A stretch of 21,300 nucleotides of DNA from JBGSLA01 sp041740935 (GCA_041740935.1 JBGSLA010000190.1:1-21300), one strand, 5' to 3'; shown: positions 1-7,534, counted from the first letter of the stretch. Numbers and translations: made by a program. The notes: generated by a model not told the origin, from the letters alone.

Positions 1-1107
1 GCGCCTCCCGGCGCGGTGTTGGTGGCCAGGCGGGCCCTGCCGGAATACGGGGTGGCCGCGGATCGGGCCGCGGCCATGGTCTGCGAGGCCGGCAGCGTCA
101 CCAGCCACCTGGCCACCATCCTAAGAGAAGCCGGGGTTCCCGCCATCTTCGGGGCCAAAGACGCCACCCGCCTCCTCTCTCCCGGCGTCGAGGTCACCGT
201 CGACGCCCTCTACGGCAATGTGTATGAGGGCCGGATAGAAGAGCTCCTGAAAGCCAGTCCCCCGGAGTCCCCCGCCAGACACAGCCGCCCCCGGCAGGCC
301 CTGGAAACGGTTCTCCAGCACATTACTCCCCTTCACCTGCTCGATCCCCGGGCCGGTAATTTCGTGCCCGAATGCTGCACCACCCTCCACGACATCACCC
401 GTTTCGCCCATGAAAAGGCCATGGGCGAAATGTTTCGGATTTCCGACGTGTCCCAGGACACCCTGGCCCGGCGCCTGGTCAGCAATATCCCCCTGGACCT
501 CTATCTCATTGATCTGGGCGGCGGTCTGCGCCCCGAGGCCCTCAACCGGCTGGAGGTGCGGCCCGAGGATATCAGCTCCCGGCCCCTGGCGGCCTACTGG
601 CAGGGCGTGAACGCGGTGGGCTGGAAAGGGCCCAAGCCGGTGGATTTCAAGGGGCTCATGTCCGTGGTCCTGGGCACCGGCGCCGGCGAAAATATCCACC
701 AGCGCCTGGCGGAGAGAAACTACGCCATCGTCGCCGGGGATTACCTGAACCTGGCCAAACGCCTGGGCTTCCATTTCGCCACCATCGAGTCCCTGCTCAG
801 CAGCCTGGAGGACAGCTACGTCAGCCTGACCTTCTACGGCGGCGGCGCCGCGCTGGCGCGCCGGGCCCGGCGGGTGCGCTTCCTGGCCAAGGTGCTGGAT
901 CACGTGGATTTCCGGGTGGACCTGAAGGAAGATACCCTGGTGGCCCGGGCGGATGGCTATGACCTGCCAGTGCTGGAGGAGAAGCTGGATATCCTCGGCC
1001 GGCTGATGATGGTCAGCAAGCAAATGGATATGGTGATGTTCTCGGACGCCATGGTGGACTATTATTACCGGGAGTTCATCAACGAGGGCTATAACCTGAG
1101 ACTGTAA
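1..1107 (+). CDS. PEP-utilising enzyme (PEP synthase/PPDK-like), C-terminal part
   Basis: This is the 3' part of a larger gene. The frame is open from base 1 and no start codon with a ribosome site is visible, so the N-terminal ATP-grasp (pyruvate-binding) region would lie left of the window. Near the beginning is the phosphohistidine signature of PEP-utilising mobile domains, seen as GSVTSHLATIL followed by GVPAIFG; the His of TSH is the expected phosphate carrier between ATP and pyruvate/PEP. After a Pro-rich linker come about 270 residues that do not resemble the usual C-terminal PEP/pyruvate TIM barrel; they include LIDLGGGLRPEAL and YLNLAKRLGFHFATIES. I therefore call it PEP synthase-like rather than true PpsA or PpdK. 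Known of the family: ATP-driven interconversion of pyruvate and PEP in the cytoplasm. The gene converges on the response regulator with 17 bases between them. Confidence 0.75.
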   Translation, partial: APPGAVLVARRALPEYGVAADRAAAMVCEAGSVTSHLATILREAGVPAIFGAKDATRLLSPGVEVTVDALYGNVYEGRIEELLKASPPESPARHSRPRQALETVLQHITPLHLLDPRAGNFVPECCTTLHDITRFAHEKAMGEMFRISDVSQDTLARRLVSNIPLDLYLIDLGGGLRPEALNRLEVRPEDISSRPLAAYWQGVNAVGWKGPKPVDFKGLMSVVLGTGAGENIHQRLAERNYAIVAGDYLNLAKRLGFHFATIESLLSSLEDSYVSLTFYGGGAALARRARRVRFLAKVLDHVDFRVDLKEDTLVARADGYDLPVLEEKLDILGRLMMVSKQMDMVMFSDAMVDYYYREFINEGYNLRL

Positions 1108-1124
1108 AAAATCCCCGTCCCTTC

Positions 1125-1553
1125 CTAAAACCCCCGGGTCTGGGCGATCTTGGCGATGGTGGCCTGGCGGATGCGATCCTCCTGCTCGGCTTTGCGCCGG
1201 TGGGCCTGGGTGATTTTGGCCAACAGATCGTTAATCTCCGTGGGCTTCATCAGGTAATCAAAGGCCCCCAGCTTCATCCCCTCAATGGCCGTTTCCACCG
1301 TGGCGTGGCCGGTGAGCATGATGACCTCGGTCAAGGGGCGGATTTTTTTAATGGCCCGCAAGGTGTCGATGCCGGTCAGACCGGGCATGAGCACGTCCAG
1401 GATGACCACGTCCACCTCTTTGGCCTTCACATAATTAAGCGCCTGGTCCCCGTTGAACGCGGTGGCCACGGCGTAGTCTCTGGCCTCCAGGCGCTGGGCC
1501 AGGGTTTCCACGAATTGTTCTTCATCGTCCACCAGGAGCACCCGGACTTTCAT
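1125..1553 (-). CDS. Stand-alone receiver-domain response regulator
   Basis: A 142-residue protein that consists of one CheY-like receiver domain and a short charged C-terminal helix (about residues 115-142), with no DNA-binding or enzymatic output domain. The phosphorylation site is complete: acidic pair D9/D10, phospho-acceptor D53 (in VVILDVLMPG), T81 and K103 (in LMKP). The start is supported by AAAGGAG a few bases upstream of the ATG. It lies 109 bases downstream of the ArsB/NhaD-type permease on the same strand, so the two may be co-transcribed, although no histidine kinase is in the window. The sequence around D53 and the LTGHATVETAIEGMKLGAFDYLMKP stretch (T81 to K103) resemble NtrC-type receivers. 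The signal and the downstream partner cannot be read from the sequence. Confidence 0.9.
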   Translation of the reverse strand: MKVRVLLVDDEEQFVETLAQRLEARDYAVATAFNGDQALNYVKAKEVDVVILDVLMPGLTGIDTLRAIKKIRPLTEVIMLTGHATVETAIEGMKLGAFDYLMKPTEINDLLAKITQAHRRKAEQEDRIRQATIAKIAQTRGF

Positions 1554-1662
1554 GTTGCTCTCCTTTCTTAAGGCATAAGCCTGCCGACTTCATTGTAATT
1601 TCGGCGGCCGGGGCTGTCAAGCCGGGCCGGGGACCCAAAAGAAACGCGGTTCCACCTCTCCC

Positions 1663-3405
1663 CTAATAAAAAATCAGCAGATAGAAGGAGCAAAGGATCA
1701 CCGTAATGATCATGGGGATAAAACAGGCCTTCATATAATAAATAAAAGAAATGTGATAACCGGCCTTTTCGGCCAGGCCCACGGTGACCACGTTGGCGCT
1801 GGCCCCGATCATGGTGCCGTTGCCGCCGAAGCAGGCCCCGAGCGCCAGGGCCCACCACAGCACCCCGCTTTCCGCCCCCGGGATGGTGGTGTTCAAAAAG
1901 GCGATGATGGGCAGCATGGTGGCCGTAAAGGGAATATTGTCAATGGCCGCCGAGGCCAGGGCCGACACCCACAGGACCATGAGGATGGCCACCGTCAGAT
2001 TGCCCCCGGAGACGCTGGCCACCCATTCGGCGATGGCCTGGATCAGGCCGGTTTCTTCCGCGGCCGCCACCACGATGAACAGGGCCATGAAGAACACCAG
2101 GGTGGGCCACTCCACTTCGTGCTCCAGCATCTCCACGATGTCCACCCGGGAGAAGGCCAACAGCAGCATGGCCCCGGTCAGCGCGGCCACCGAGGGCTCC
2201 ATGTGCAGGACCCCATGGATGATGAACAAGAAAATGGTGAACGACAGAAAACCCAGGGAAAACATCAGCAGCTTCTTGTTGGTGATGCGGTATTCCTGGC
2301 GCAAATACTCGATGGTCTTAGCCGTATCCTTGACTTCGGCCTTGAGGTAGGACTTTTTATACCAGTACACGAAATAAATTATCGTCACCACCATGCAAAT
2401 GGCGACGATCAGGGTCAGGTTCATCACAAAATCCACAAAGGAGAGCTTGGCGTAGGAGCCGATCAGGATGTTGGGGGGGTCGCCGATCAGGGTGGCGGTG
2501 CCGCCGATGTTGCTGGCAAAGACCTCGGGGATCAAGAAGGCGATGGGGTTGATTTTCAAGGTGACGGCGATCTGAATGGTCACCGGGATCATCAGCAGCA
2601 TGGTGGTGACGTTGTCCAGAAAGGCCGAGGCCACCGCGGTGACCAGCATCAGAATGGAGGACAGGATAAAAACGTTGCCCCGGGCGATGGCGTAGGACTT
2701 ATAGGCCAGCCATTGAAACAAACCGGTCTTTTTCAAGACCCCCACGATAATCATCATCCCCATGAGGAGAAAGATGACGTTCATGTCCATGGCGCCGATG
2801 GCGTCTTCAAAAGACAGGATAAAATAGCTGGCATTGAAGGTGCCGGCGGTGTAGGTGATAAACAGCACCAGCGCGGCGCCCAGCAGGGCCGCCAGGGTCC
2901 GGTGCATCCACTCCAGGGCGATGATCACATAGACCAGCAGGAGAATGCCGCAGGCTATCCAGAAGGCCGGGGTGATCTGGCGTTTGATGGGAAAATCCTG
3001 GGAAGCCTTGAACAGCCGGCGGCCTTCTTGATCGACGCCGGCCGGGAAAATTTCGACCCGGGTGGGGGGCAGGTCATGCCAACTGGGCTTGTGGGCCTTG
3101 ACTTCCACCTTGGCCTCGGGAAGAATGCCGGCCGGCACCAGGAAATCGCCATAGAAGCTGCCTTTGGTCCCGGTGGCCAGGTGTTCCTCCTCTCCTATAG
3201 GCTTCAGCGCCCGGCCGTTGACCAGGACCTCGATTTCCACTTCTTTGACGCCCCCGCCCTGGGGATTCTTGAATTTGCCGGACAGGGAGAGGCGGTCTCC
3301 CTGGGCGGCCGGGGCCGCCTGGGCTCCCAGGAAGGCAGCTGAACCCAGGACCGCGACCGCCAAAATTACTGTGATTACCGTAAGATGTCGGAATATGCGC
3401 CTCAT
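1663..3405 (-). CDS. ArsB/NhaD-type ion permease with N-terminal extracytoplasmic domain
   Basis: A 580-residue inner-membrane transporter of the ion transporter (IT) superfamily. The two inverted halves carry paired re-entrant motifs: DNVTTM (264-269) with SNIGGTATLIGDPPN (298-312), and DNIPFTATM (489-497) with GGNGTMIGASAN (527-538). These are typical of the ArsB/NhaD/P-protein branch. The transported ion (arsenite, Na+/H+, or an organic or inorganic anion) cannot be decided, and no ars genes are nearby. Unusually, residues 1-30 form a signal peptide (cleavage probably after AQA) and residues 31-143 form a soluble, beta-rich, Ig-like segment placed outside the cytoplasmic membrane before the first transmembrane helix (about 146-166). 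The ATG at 3403-3405 has GGAG about 11 bases upstream. A good sigma70-type promoter lies upstream at 3465-3494. The gene is divergent from the CBS/DASS operon and upstream of the response regulator. Confidence 0.85.
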   Translation of the reverse strand: MRRIFRHLTVITVILAVAVLGSAAFLGAQAAPAAQGDRLSLSGKFKNPQGGGVKEVEIEVLVNGRALKPIGEEEHLATGTKGSFYGDFLVPAGILPEAKVEVKAHKPSWHDLPPTRVEIFPAGVDQEGRRLFKASQDFPIKRQITPAFWIACGILLLVYVIIALEWMHRTLAALLGAALVLFITYTAGTFNASYFILSFEDAIGAMDMNVIFLLMGMMIIVGVLKKTGLFQWLAYKSYAIARGNVFILSSILMLVTAVASAFLDNVTTMLLMIPVTIQIAVTLKINPIAFLIPEVFASNIGGTATLIGDPPNILIGSYAKLSFVDFVMNLTLIVAICMVVTIIYFVYWYKKSYLKAEVKDTAKTIEYLRQEYRITNKKLLMFSLGFLSFTIFLFIIHGVLHMEPSVAALTGAMLLLAFSRVDIVEMLEHEVEWPTLVFFMALFIVVAAAEETGLIQAIAEWVASVSGGNLTVAILMVLWVSALASAAIDNIPFTATMLPIIAFLNTTIPGAESGVLWWALALGACFGGNGTMIGASANVVTVGLAEKAGYHISFIYYMKACFIPMIITVILCSFYLLIFY

Positions 3406-3464
3406 GTCTGCTTCGCTCCGCGGGATGCCGCCGCAAACTTTGATTCCAGGCTTTAACCTTGTGA

Positions 3465-3494
3465 ATTATTCCACATTTTTCCCAGCCTTGTCAA
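3465..3494 (-). promoter_or_regulatory. Sigma70-type promoter for the ArsB/NhaD-type permease
   Basis: On the minus strand TTGACA (3489-3494) is followed after 18 bases by AATAAT (3465-3470), a 6/6 and 5/6 match to the consensus. It points at the permease start 60 bases downstream. The spacer contains the motif GGAAAAATGTGGAA, which recurs elsewhere in the window (see findings). Confidence 0.65.
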
Positions 3495-3527
3495 AGATTT
3501 TTTTGAAGATATCCCTACCAAATTTCC

Positions 3528-3556
3528 TTGACTTTTACCTGAGACTAACTTAAAAA
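3528..3556 (+). promoter_or_regulatory. Candidate promoter of the CBS/DASS operon
   Basis: TTGACT (3528-3533), 17 bases, then TAAAAA (3551-3556), in the AT-rich divergent spacer and about 43 bases before the first CBS gene. The -35 box is good and the -10 box is weak (4/6), so the assignment is tentative. Confidence 0.4.
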
Positions 3557-3599
3557 AGATAGTGTTTTGTGAAATATTTAGCAAAATGAGGAGCCTCCC

Positions 3600-4124
3600 A
3601 TGCCTTACAAAAAAAAGGTGCGGGAACTGATGATCCCGCTGCAGGATTATCCCCACATTCCCCACTGGTTCACCCTGCGCCAGGCCGTGGCCATGGTGCG
3701 GGAGTCGGCCCTCAAATATGCCGGCACCTTACAGCCCCGGGCCGTGCTGGTGTTCAATGAAAAATATCAGATTGTCGGCATGCTCACCCTGAGGGACATC
3801 CTGAGGGGCCTGGAACCGGGCTTTCTCAGAGAGAGCGACCTCATCAAAACCGACCCGGCGCTCGCCATCGTCATGGGAGACCTGTTCGGGCCGGGCATGA
3901 AAAAGCAGGCCGAGCGCCCGGTAAGCGAAGTCATGAGCCCCATCAAGGCCTCCATCCAGGCGGACGACTCCCTGGTCAAGGCCCTGTTTGTCATGGTGCG
4001 GGAAAACGTCGGCCTGATGCCGGTCATCGACGGCAATCGGGTGGCGGGCCTGGTGCGGCTGACATCTCTCTTCCTGGAATTCTCCCAGGCCATCTTGGAG
4101 AAAACCGCAACTGAAGAACCGTGA
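3600..4124 (+). CDS. CBS-domain-pair protein, first of two tandem paralogues
   Basis: A 174-residue soluble protein built from two CBS repeats (a Bateman module). Repeat 1 starts at VRELMIPL and closes with the VGMLTLRDILRGLEP strand-helix; repeat 2 starts at VSEVMSPI and closes with VAGLVRLTSLFLE. No catalytic domain is attached. Such pairs are known to bind adenine nucleotides (AMP, ATP, SAM) and to gate partner proteins. AGGAG precedes the ATG by 7 bases. It is followed after 37 bases by a second gene of identical length with the same opening pattern (LMIPLxDYPHIPxWF in both, allowing L/I), so the two arose by duplication. With the permease gene 3' of them they form an operon, which suggests they regulate that permease; this is inference from context. 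Confidence 0.85.
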   Translation: MPYKKKVRELMIPLQDYPHIPHWFTLRQAVAMVRESALKYAGTLQPRAVLVFNEKYQIVGMLTLRDILRGLEPGFLRESDLIKTDPALAIVMGDLFGPGMKKQAERPVSEVMSPIKASIQADDSLVKALFVMVRENVGLMPVIDGNRVAGLVRLTSLFLEFSQAILEKTATEEP

Positions 4125-4161
4125 GGTCATGAGATAACCCTGGCACAAAGGGGGCAAAACC

Positions 4162-4686
4162 ATGCACACCGAGCGCCTGGTCAAGGACTTGATAATCCCG
4201 CTCACGGATTATCCTCATATTCCCTACTGGTTCAGCGTCAGGGAGGCCATTGCCATGCTCAAGGCCATGGCCGCGGACCCCGAAAAAAGGGTGGCGCCCT
4301 ACCTGGTCCTGGTTTTCGATGAAAAGTACCAACTGCTGGGCTATCTCGGCATCCGGGAGATGCTCCAGGGCATTGAGCCCCGCTTCTTAAAGAGCAGGGA
4401 AAAGCCCCGCTACCAGGGCCTGGAGGCCGTGGATCTGACCATGGGCACGCTCTGGAAAGACCTTTTCAGCCGCCGCAGCAAAGAGGAGGCCAAAAAGCCG
4501 GTGAAGGAGGTCATGGCCCCCATCCAGGCCACCATTCAGGCCACCGACCCCATCGTTAAGGCGGCTTTCGCCATGCTCCAGACCGATACCTGGATCATCC
4601 CGGTCCTGGAGGGCCACAAAGTGGTGGGCATCGCCCGCCTGGTGGATATTTTCAAGGAGTTGACCACCGAGGTGCTGGAACGTTGA
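4162..4686 (+). CDS. CBS-domain-pair protein, second tandem paralogue
   Basis: A 174-residue Bateman-module protein, paralogous to the preceding gene over its whole length (shared DYPHIP motif, a VFDEKYQ / VFNEKYQ strand, and VKEVMAPIQA against VSEVMSPIKA at the start of repeat 2). It differs most in the linker between the repeats, which is rich in Arg and Lys here (SRRSKEEAKK). The ATG has a GGGGG run about 7 bases upstream. Only 13 bases separate its stop from the permease start, so the two are probably translationally coupled. Two distinct CBS proteins may form a hetero-oligomer or sense different nucleotides. The conserved opening segment before repeat 1 may be the contact to a common partner. 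No function has been shown for this protein. Confidence 0.85.
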   Translation: MHTERLVKDLIIPLTDYPHIPYWFSVREAIAMLKAMAADPEKRVAPYLVLVFDEKYQLLGYLGIREMLQGIEPRFLKSREKPRYQGLEAVDLTMGTLWKDLFSRRSKEEAKKPVKEVMAPIQATIQATDPIVKAAFAMLQTDTWIIPVLEGHKVVGIARLVDIFKELTTEVLER

Positions 4687-4699
4687 GGAGAACTCCGAC

Positions 4700-6223
4700 A
4701 TGGTAAACAACATGGACAACAGAGGCGCCGGCCTCCCGGAAATGCCCGAAGAAATCTTCCTGGCGCCACCCCAAAAGGTCATCGACTGGAAGCGCATCTT
4801 TTTTATTCTGTTGGGTCTGGGAGTCTTTCTGCTGTTTTACCTGATCCCCAACTTTCCCGACGCCGCGGACCCGAGCGGCAAGGTGTTCAAGCTCCCCTGG
4901 GCCGGCAAGATGGCCCTGGGGCTTTTTCTCATGGCCGGCATCTGGTGGGTCTTCGAAGTCATGCCCATCGGGGCCACCGCCATCGCCATCGGGCTGTTCC
5001 AGGTGCTGTTCTATATCCGCACCGCCAACGAGGCCCTCAAAGACTTCCTGGACCCCTCGGTGTGGTTCATCTTCGGCTCGGTGATCATCGGCACTGCGTT
5101 TACCGCCTCGGGGCTGACCAAACGCATGGCCTACAAGATGCTGGACCTGGTGGGGGAAAACACCAACTTCATCCTCCTGGGGACCTTTTTGGTGACCGCG
5201 GCCATGACCCTGCTCATGGCCCATACCGCGGTGGCCGCCGCCCTCTTTCCCCTGCTCATGGCCATCAACGCCCTGTATACCGACTCCGACCAGCCCACCA
5301 ACTTCGGCAAGGGTCTGTTCATCGGCATGGCCTGGGCCGCGGGGGCCGGCTCCATCATCACCTTCCTGGGCGCCGCCCGGGGCGTGGCCGCGGCCGGCAT
5401 GTTCAAGGAGTTCACCGGCCAGGATATCGGCTTCTTCGAACTCACCTGGTACATGCTCCCTATTGGCCTGTTGATGGTTTTTATCATCTGGCTCATCATT
5501 ATTTTCTGCTTCAAGCCCGAGCGGCCGCGCATCGAAGGACTGCGAATCAAGGCCAAGGCCCTGTCCAAAGAACTGGGCCCCATGAACCCCCAGGAAAAAT
5601 TCGTCATTTTAGCCATGGTGACCATCATTGCGCTGTTCATGCTCAAGTCCTTCGCGCCCTGGAAAATCTTCCAGGACCTGGACCGGGCCGGCATCATGCT
5701 CATCGCCACCGTGGCCTTCTTTCTCACCCGGGTGCTGACCGTGGAAAACCTGGAGACCGTGCCCTGGAACATCATCCTGCTCTTCGGCGGCGCCATGTCC
5801 ATCGGCTTTTGCCTGTGGAAGACCGGCGCGGCCCAATGGCTGGCGGTGCACTGGCTCACCATGTTCCTCAAGGCCCCGCCCCTGGTGTTCATCCTGGGCA
5901 TCGCCTTTTTCGTCCTGGTCATGACCAACTTCATCATGAACGTGGCGGCCATCGCCATCTCGCTGCCCGTGTCTCTGGTCATCGCCAAGTATCTGGGGGT
6001 GGAGGCCCACGTGATTCTTTTTGCTTCTCTGGTGGTGGCCGGCATGCCCTTCAACCTGCTCATCGGCGCCGCGCCCAACGCCATCGCCTATGAGAGCAAG
6101 CAGTTCACCACTGCCGAATTTTTCATCTATGGCTGTATTCCCAGCGTCGTGCTCATGGTTTTACTCGGTGTGTTCAGCTGGTATATCTGGCCCCTCCAGG
6201 GCATGCCGGTCCTGTTGAAATAG
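4700..6223 (+). CDS. DASS/SLC13-type anion permease
   Basis: A 507-residue inner-membrane protein with about 11-12 hydrophobic helices after a 30-residue cytoplasmic tail. The layout (two halves, a cytoplasmic linker at about 272-300, and a closing LLIGAAPNAIAYES motif at 453-465) fits the divalent-anion:Na+ symporter family (SLC13/DASS), whose members carry dicarboxylates, sulfate or similar anions. The positions where the family usually has SNT signatures read MAHTAVAA (173-180) and FIMNVAAI (411-418), so the Na+-binding consensus is altered in both halves. The substrate and coupling ion are therefore uncertain. GAGGAG lies 8-9 bases before the ATG. It is the last gene of the CBS-CBS-permease operon and is followed by a strong terminator. 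Sulfate uptake is one option if the host is a sulfate reducer, but nothing in the window proves it. Confidence 0.85.
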   Translation: MVNNMDNRGAGLPEMPEEIFLAPPQKVIDWKRIFFILLGLGVFLLFYLIPNFPDAADPSGKVFKLPWAGKMALGLFLMAGIWWVFEVMPIGATAIAIGLFQVLFYIRTANEALKDFLDPSVWFIFGSVIIGTAFTASGLTKRMAYKMLDLVGENTNFILLGTFLVTAAMTLLMAHTAVAAALFPLLMAINALYTDSDQPTNFGKGLFIGMAWAAGAGSIITFLGAARGVAAAGMFKEFTGQDIGFFELTWYMLPIGLLMVFIIWLIIIFCFKPERPRIEGLRIKAKALSKELGPMNPQEKFVILAMVTIIALFMLKSFAPWKIFQDLDRAGIMLIATVAFFLTRVLTVENLETVPWNIILLFGGAMSIGFCLWKTGAAQWLAVHWLTMFLKAPPLVFILGIAFFVLVMTNFIMNVAAIAISLPVSLVIAKYLGVEAHVILFASLVVAGMPFNLLIGAAPNAIAYESKQFTTAEFFIYGCIPSVVLMVLLGVFSWYIWPLQGMPVLLK

Positions 6224-6258
6224 CCGGGCCCGGCAAGCCCCCTCCTCACCCGCAGCAA

Positions 6259-6302
6259 GGCTGGCAAGTCGCTTAACCCTCCGGCTTGCCAGCCGTTTTT
6301 TT
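6259..6302 (+). terminator. Rho-independent terminator of the CBS/DASS operon
   Basis: A perfect 10-bp stem, GGCTGGCAAG (6259-6268) with CTTGCCAGCC (6285-6294), is followed by G and a run of seven T. It lies 35 bases after the permease stop. Confidence 0.9.
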
Positions 6303-6425
6303 CCCCCATGGTGAATCCGCCCCTGCCCTTCATGATTTTGGCAAAAAGCGCCGATGGGTAATTGGGTCTCCTGTTTGCTGTTTTCTGTAAGGCTATCAAC
6401 AGGTTCATAATTTCCTGGAGGGCGC

Positions 6426-6454
6426 CTTTCACAGAGCAGTCGCTCATGGGCCCC
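6426..6454 (-). repeat. Partial copy of the 54-bp palindromic repeat
   Basis: Read on the minus strand this contains GGGGCCCATGAGCGACTGCT followed by CTGTGAAAG. It matches the 3' half of the two full copies at 20215-20268 and 20310-20363 (shared CATGAG, ACTGCTCTG and AAAG). The 5' half with the left arm of the stem is absent. Confidence 0.6.
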
Positions 6455-6481
6455 TGGTTCTCTCAAGACCGGGAGAAGCCC

Positions 6482-6507
6482 GGTGGCACAGGTGTCCTCA
6501 CCTGTGC
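6482..6507 (+). repeat. GCACAGGT hairpin repeat, copy 1
   Basis: GGTG followed by a perfect 8-bp stem, GCACAGGT (6486-6493) and ACCTGTGC (6500-6507), with a 6-base loop. The same stem with a different loop occurs at 20394-20414, so this is an interspersed repeat. No T-run follows, so it is not a standard terminator. Confidence 0.65.
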
Positions 6508-6545
6508 TTCCCTGGGTTACGGTTTTTCATAGCGAGAAATTGTCG

Positions 6546-6562
6546 GGCGGGCACCGCCCGCC
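6546..6562 (+). repeat. 17-bp GC palindrome repeat, copy 1
   Basis: GGCGGGCACCGCCCGCC. The reverse complement of 20190-20206 is the same 17-mer with one change (G to A at position 11). Both copies sit in spacers that also hold the hairpin and heptad repeats. Confidence 0.6.
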
Positions 6563-6572
6563 GCTAGAACCT

Positions 6573-6611
6573 TGGACTCTGGACCCTGGACCCTGGACTC
6601 TGGACTTTTCA
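6573..6611 (+). repeat. Five TGGACYY heptads ending in TTCA, copy 1
   Basis: Five tandem 7-bp units, in order TGGACTC, TGGACCC, TGGACCC, TGGACTC, TGGACTT, then TTCA. A 39-bp element of the same layout occurs on the minus strand at 20261-20299. It ends 14 bases before the prepilin peptidase ATG. One heptad (TGGACC, 6587-6592) followed after 17 bases by CATAAC (6610-6615) gives a passable -35/-10 pair. Confidence 0.7.
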
Positions 6612-6625
6612 TAACCGAACCCGGC

Positions 6626-7372
6626 ATGACGGCAACCATCCTGGCAGGACTGGCAGGACTGGCGGGGCTGGCGGTGGGCGGCCTGCTCAACTTCGTCATT
6701 ACCCGTCTGCCCGAGGAAGGGGGCATGTGGCGCGGCCCCTGCCGCTGTCCCCGGTGCCGCGGGCCCCTGTCCTGGTACACCCTCATTCCCCTGGCTAGCC
6801 TGGCCCCCAGCCTGCGCCGCTGCCCCTCCTGCGGCGCGCCCCTGTCCCTTAGATTTCCGGCCGTGGACGCGGCCGCCGGCCTTTTGGCCATGGCCTTGTG
6901 GCTGCGCTTCCCCTGGAGCCCGCTGTTGTGGCTCTACGGGCCCTTTGTGGCGGCCCTGCTGGTCCTGACCGTCCTTGATCTGGAGTATCTGTGGCTGCCG
7001 GACCTCATCACCCTGCCCGGCCTGGCCCTCGGCTTGGCCGCGGCCGCAACTTTCCCCCACTTGAATTTTCCCCAGGCCCTGTGGGGAGCCGTGGCGGGTG
7101 GGGCCTTTTTTCAGGCGGTGCGCTGGCTTTATAAAAAGGCCACCAAAGGGGCGCACCAGGGGGTGGGAGGAGGGGACGTCAAGCTCCTGGCCTTCATCGG
7201 GGCCGTTTTGGGGGTCCAGGCCCTGCCCTGGGTGCTGGTGAGCGGCGGCGTCCTGGGGGGCCTGGCCGGCCTGGTGATGCTCCGGCGCGCTAAGCAGGGC
7301 CGCCTGGCGCAGCTGCCCTACGGCCCCTTTCTGGCGGCGGGGGCCCTGTCGTTTGTGTTTTTCCGGATGTGA
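6626..7372 (+). CDS. Prepilin peptidase (type IV leader peptidase, A24 family)
   Basis: A 248-residue polytopic membrane protease that cleaves, and in this family usually N-methylates, type IV prepilins or pseudopilins at the cytoplasmic membrane. It has the N-terminal hydrophobic segment ending in GGLLNFVITRLP, two CxxC pairs (CPRC and CPSC, flanking LSWYTLIPLASL) forming the zinc-type cytoplasmic loop, and both catalytic Asp motifs of aspartic prepilin peptidases: DLEYLWLPD and GGGDVKL. I chose the ATG at 6626. The frame continues upstream into the heptad repeat, but the residues there look like translated repeat. No convincing Shine-Dalgarno precedes the ATG. No pilus or secretion genes are adjacent. 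The name PilD or GspO would fit, but the system it serves is not visible. Confidence 0.9.
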   Translation: MTATILAGLAGLAGLAVGGLLNFVITRLPEEGGMWRGPCRCPRCRGPLSWYTLIPLASLAPSLRRCPSCGAPLSLRFPAVDAAAGLLAMALWLRFPWSPLLWLYGPFVAALLVLTVLDLEYLWLPDLITLPGLALGLAAAATFPHLNFPQALWGAVAGGAFFQAVRWLYKKATKGAHQGVGGGDVKLLAFIGAVLGVQALPWVLVSGGVLGGLAGLVMLRRAKQGRLAQLPYGPFLAAGALSFVFFRM

Positions 7373-7499
7373 GAGAGTTTATTGCTTAATGACTATTCTT
7401 TCTGAAAGAGAGGCGCCCGCCGACTGGTGCCGATGCTCCCCAAACAGGTTAAGATTCACTTGAGACTTAACTCACTCCCCTGAAACCCCTTTTCCTCCC

Positions 7500-7528
7500 T
7501 TGAAGTATATACAAATTGTCCTTATAAT
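7500..7528 (+). promoter_or_regulatory. Promoter of the brnTA operon, with internal palindrome
   Basis: TTGAAG (7500-7505), exactly 17 bases, then a perfect TATAAT (7523-7528). The spacer holds a 9-bp palindrome, ACAAATTGT (7511-7519), in a position where a repressor such as the antitoxin could block transcription. Transcription should begin near 7535, the first base of the toxin start codon. Confidence 0.7.
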
Positions 7529-7534
7529 GAAGTT

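Noticed and set aside
121..1023. Open frame of 300 codons antisense to the PEP-utilising enzyme
   Set aside because: Low-complexity composition (Gly, Gln, His) and no motif; the plus-strand frame contains the phosphohistidine signature.
1753..3342. Long open frame of 529 codons on the plus strand, opposite the ArsB/NhaD-type permease
   Set aside because: Its translation is rich in Gly, Asp, Gln and His with no hydrophobic core, as expected for the antisense of a GC-rich membrane protein gene, and the minus-strand frame has clear family motifs.
4945..6093. Open frame of 382 codons overlapping the DASS permease on the same strand
   Set aside because: It is a frame-shifted shadow, rich in His, Arg and Gly, without a ribosome site; the other frame encodes a recognisable transporter.
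6127..6466. Possible small gene on the minus strand after the DASS permease
   Set aside because: It runs through the permease terminator and a repeat copy, has no ribosome site and no recognisable family.
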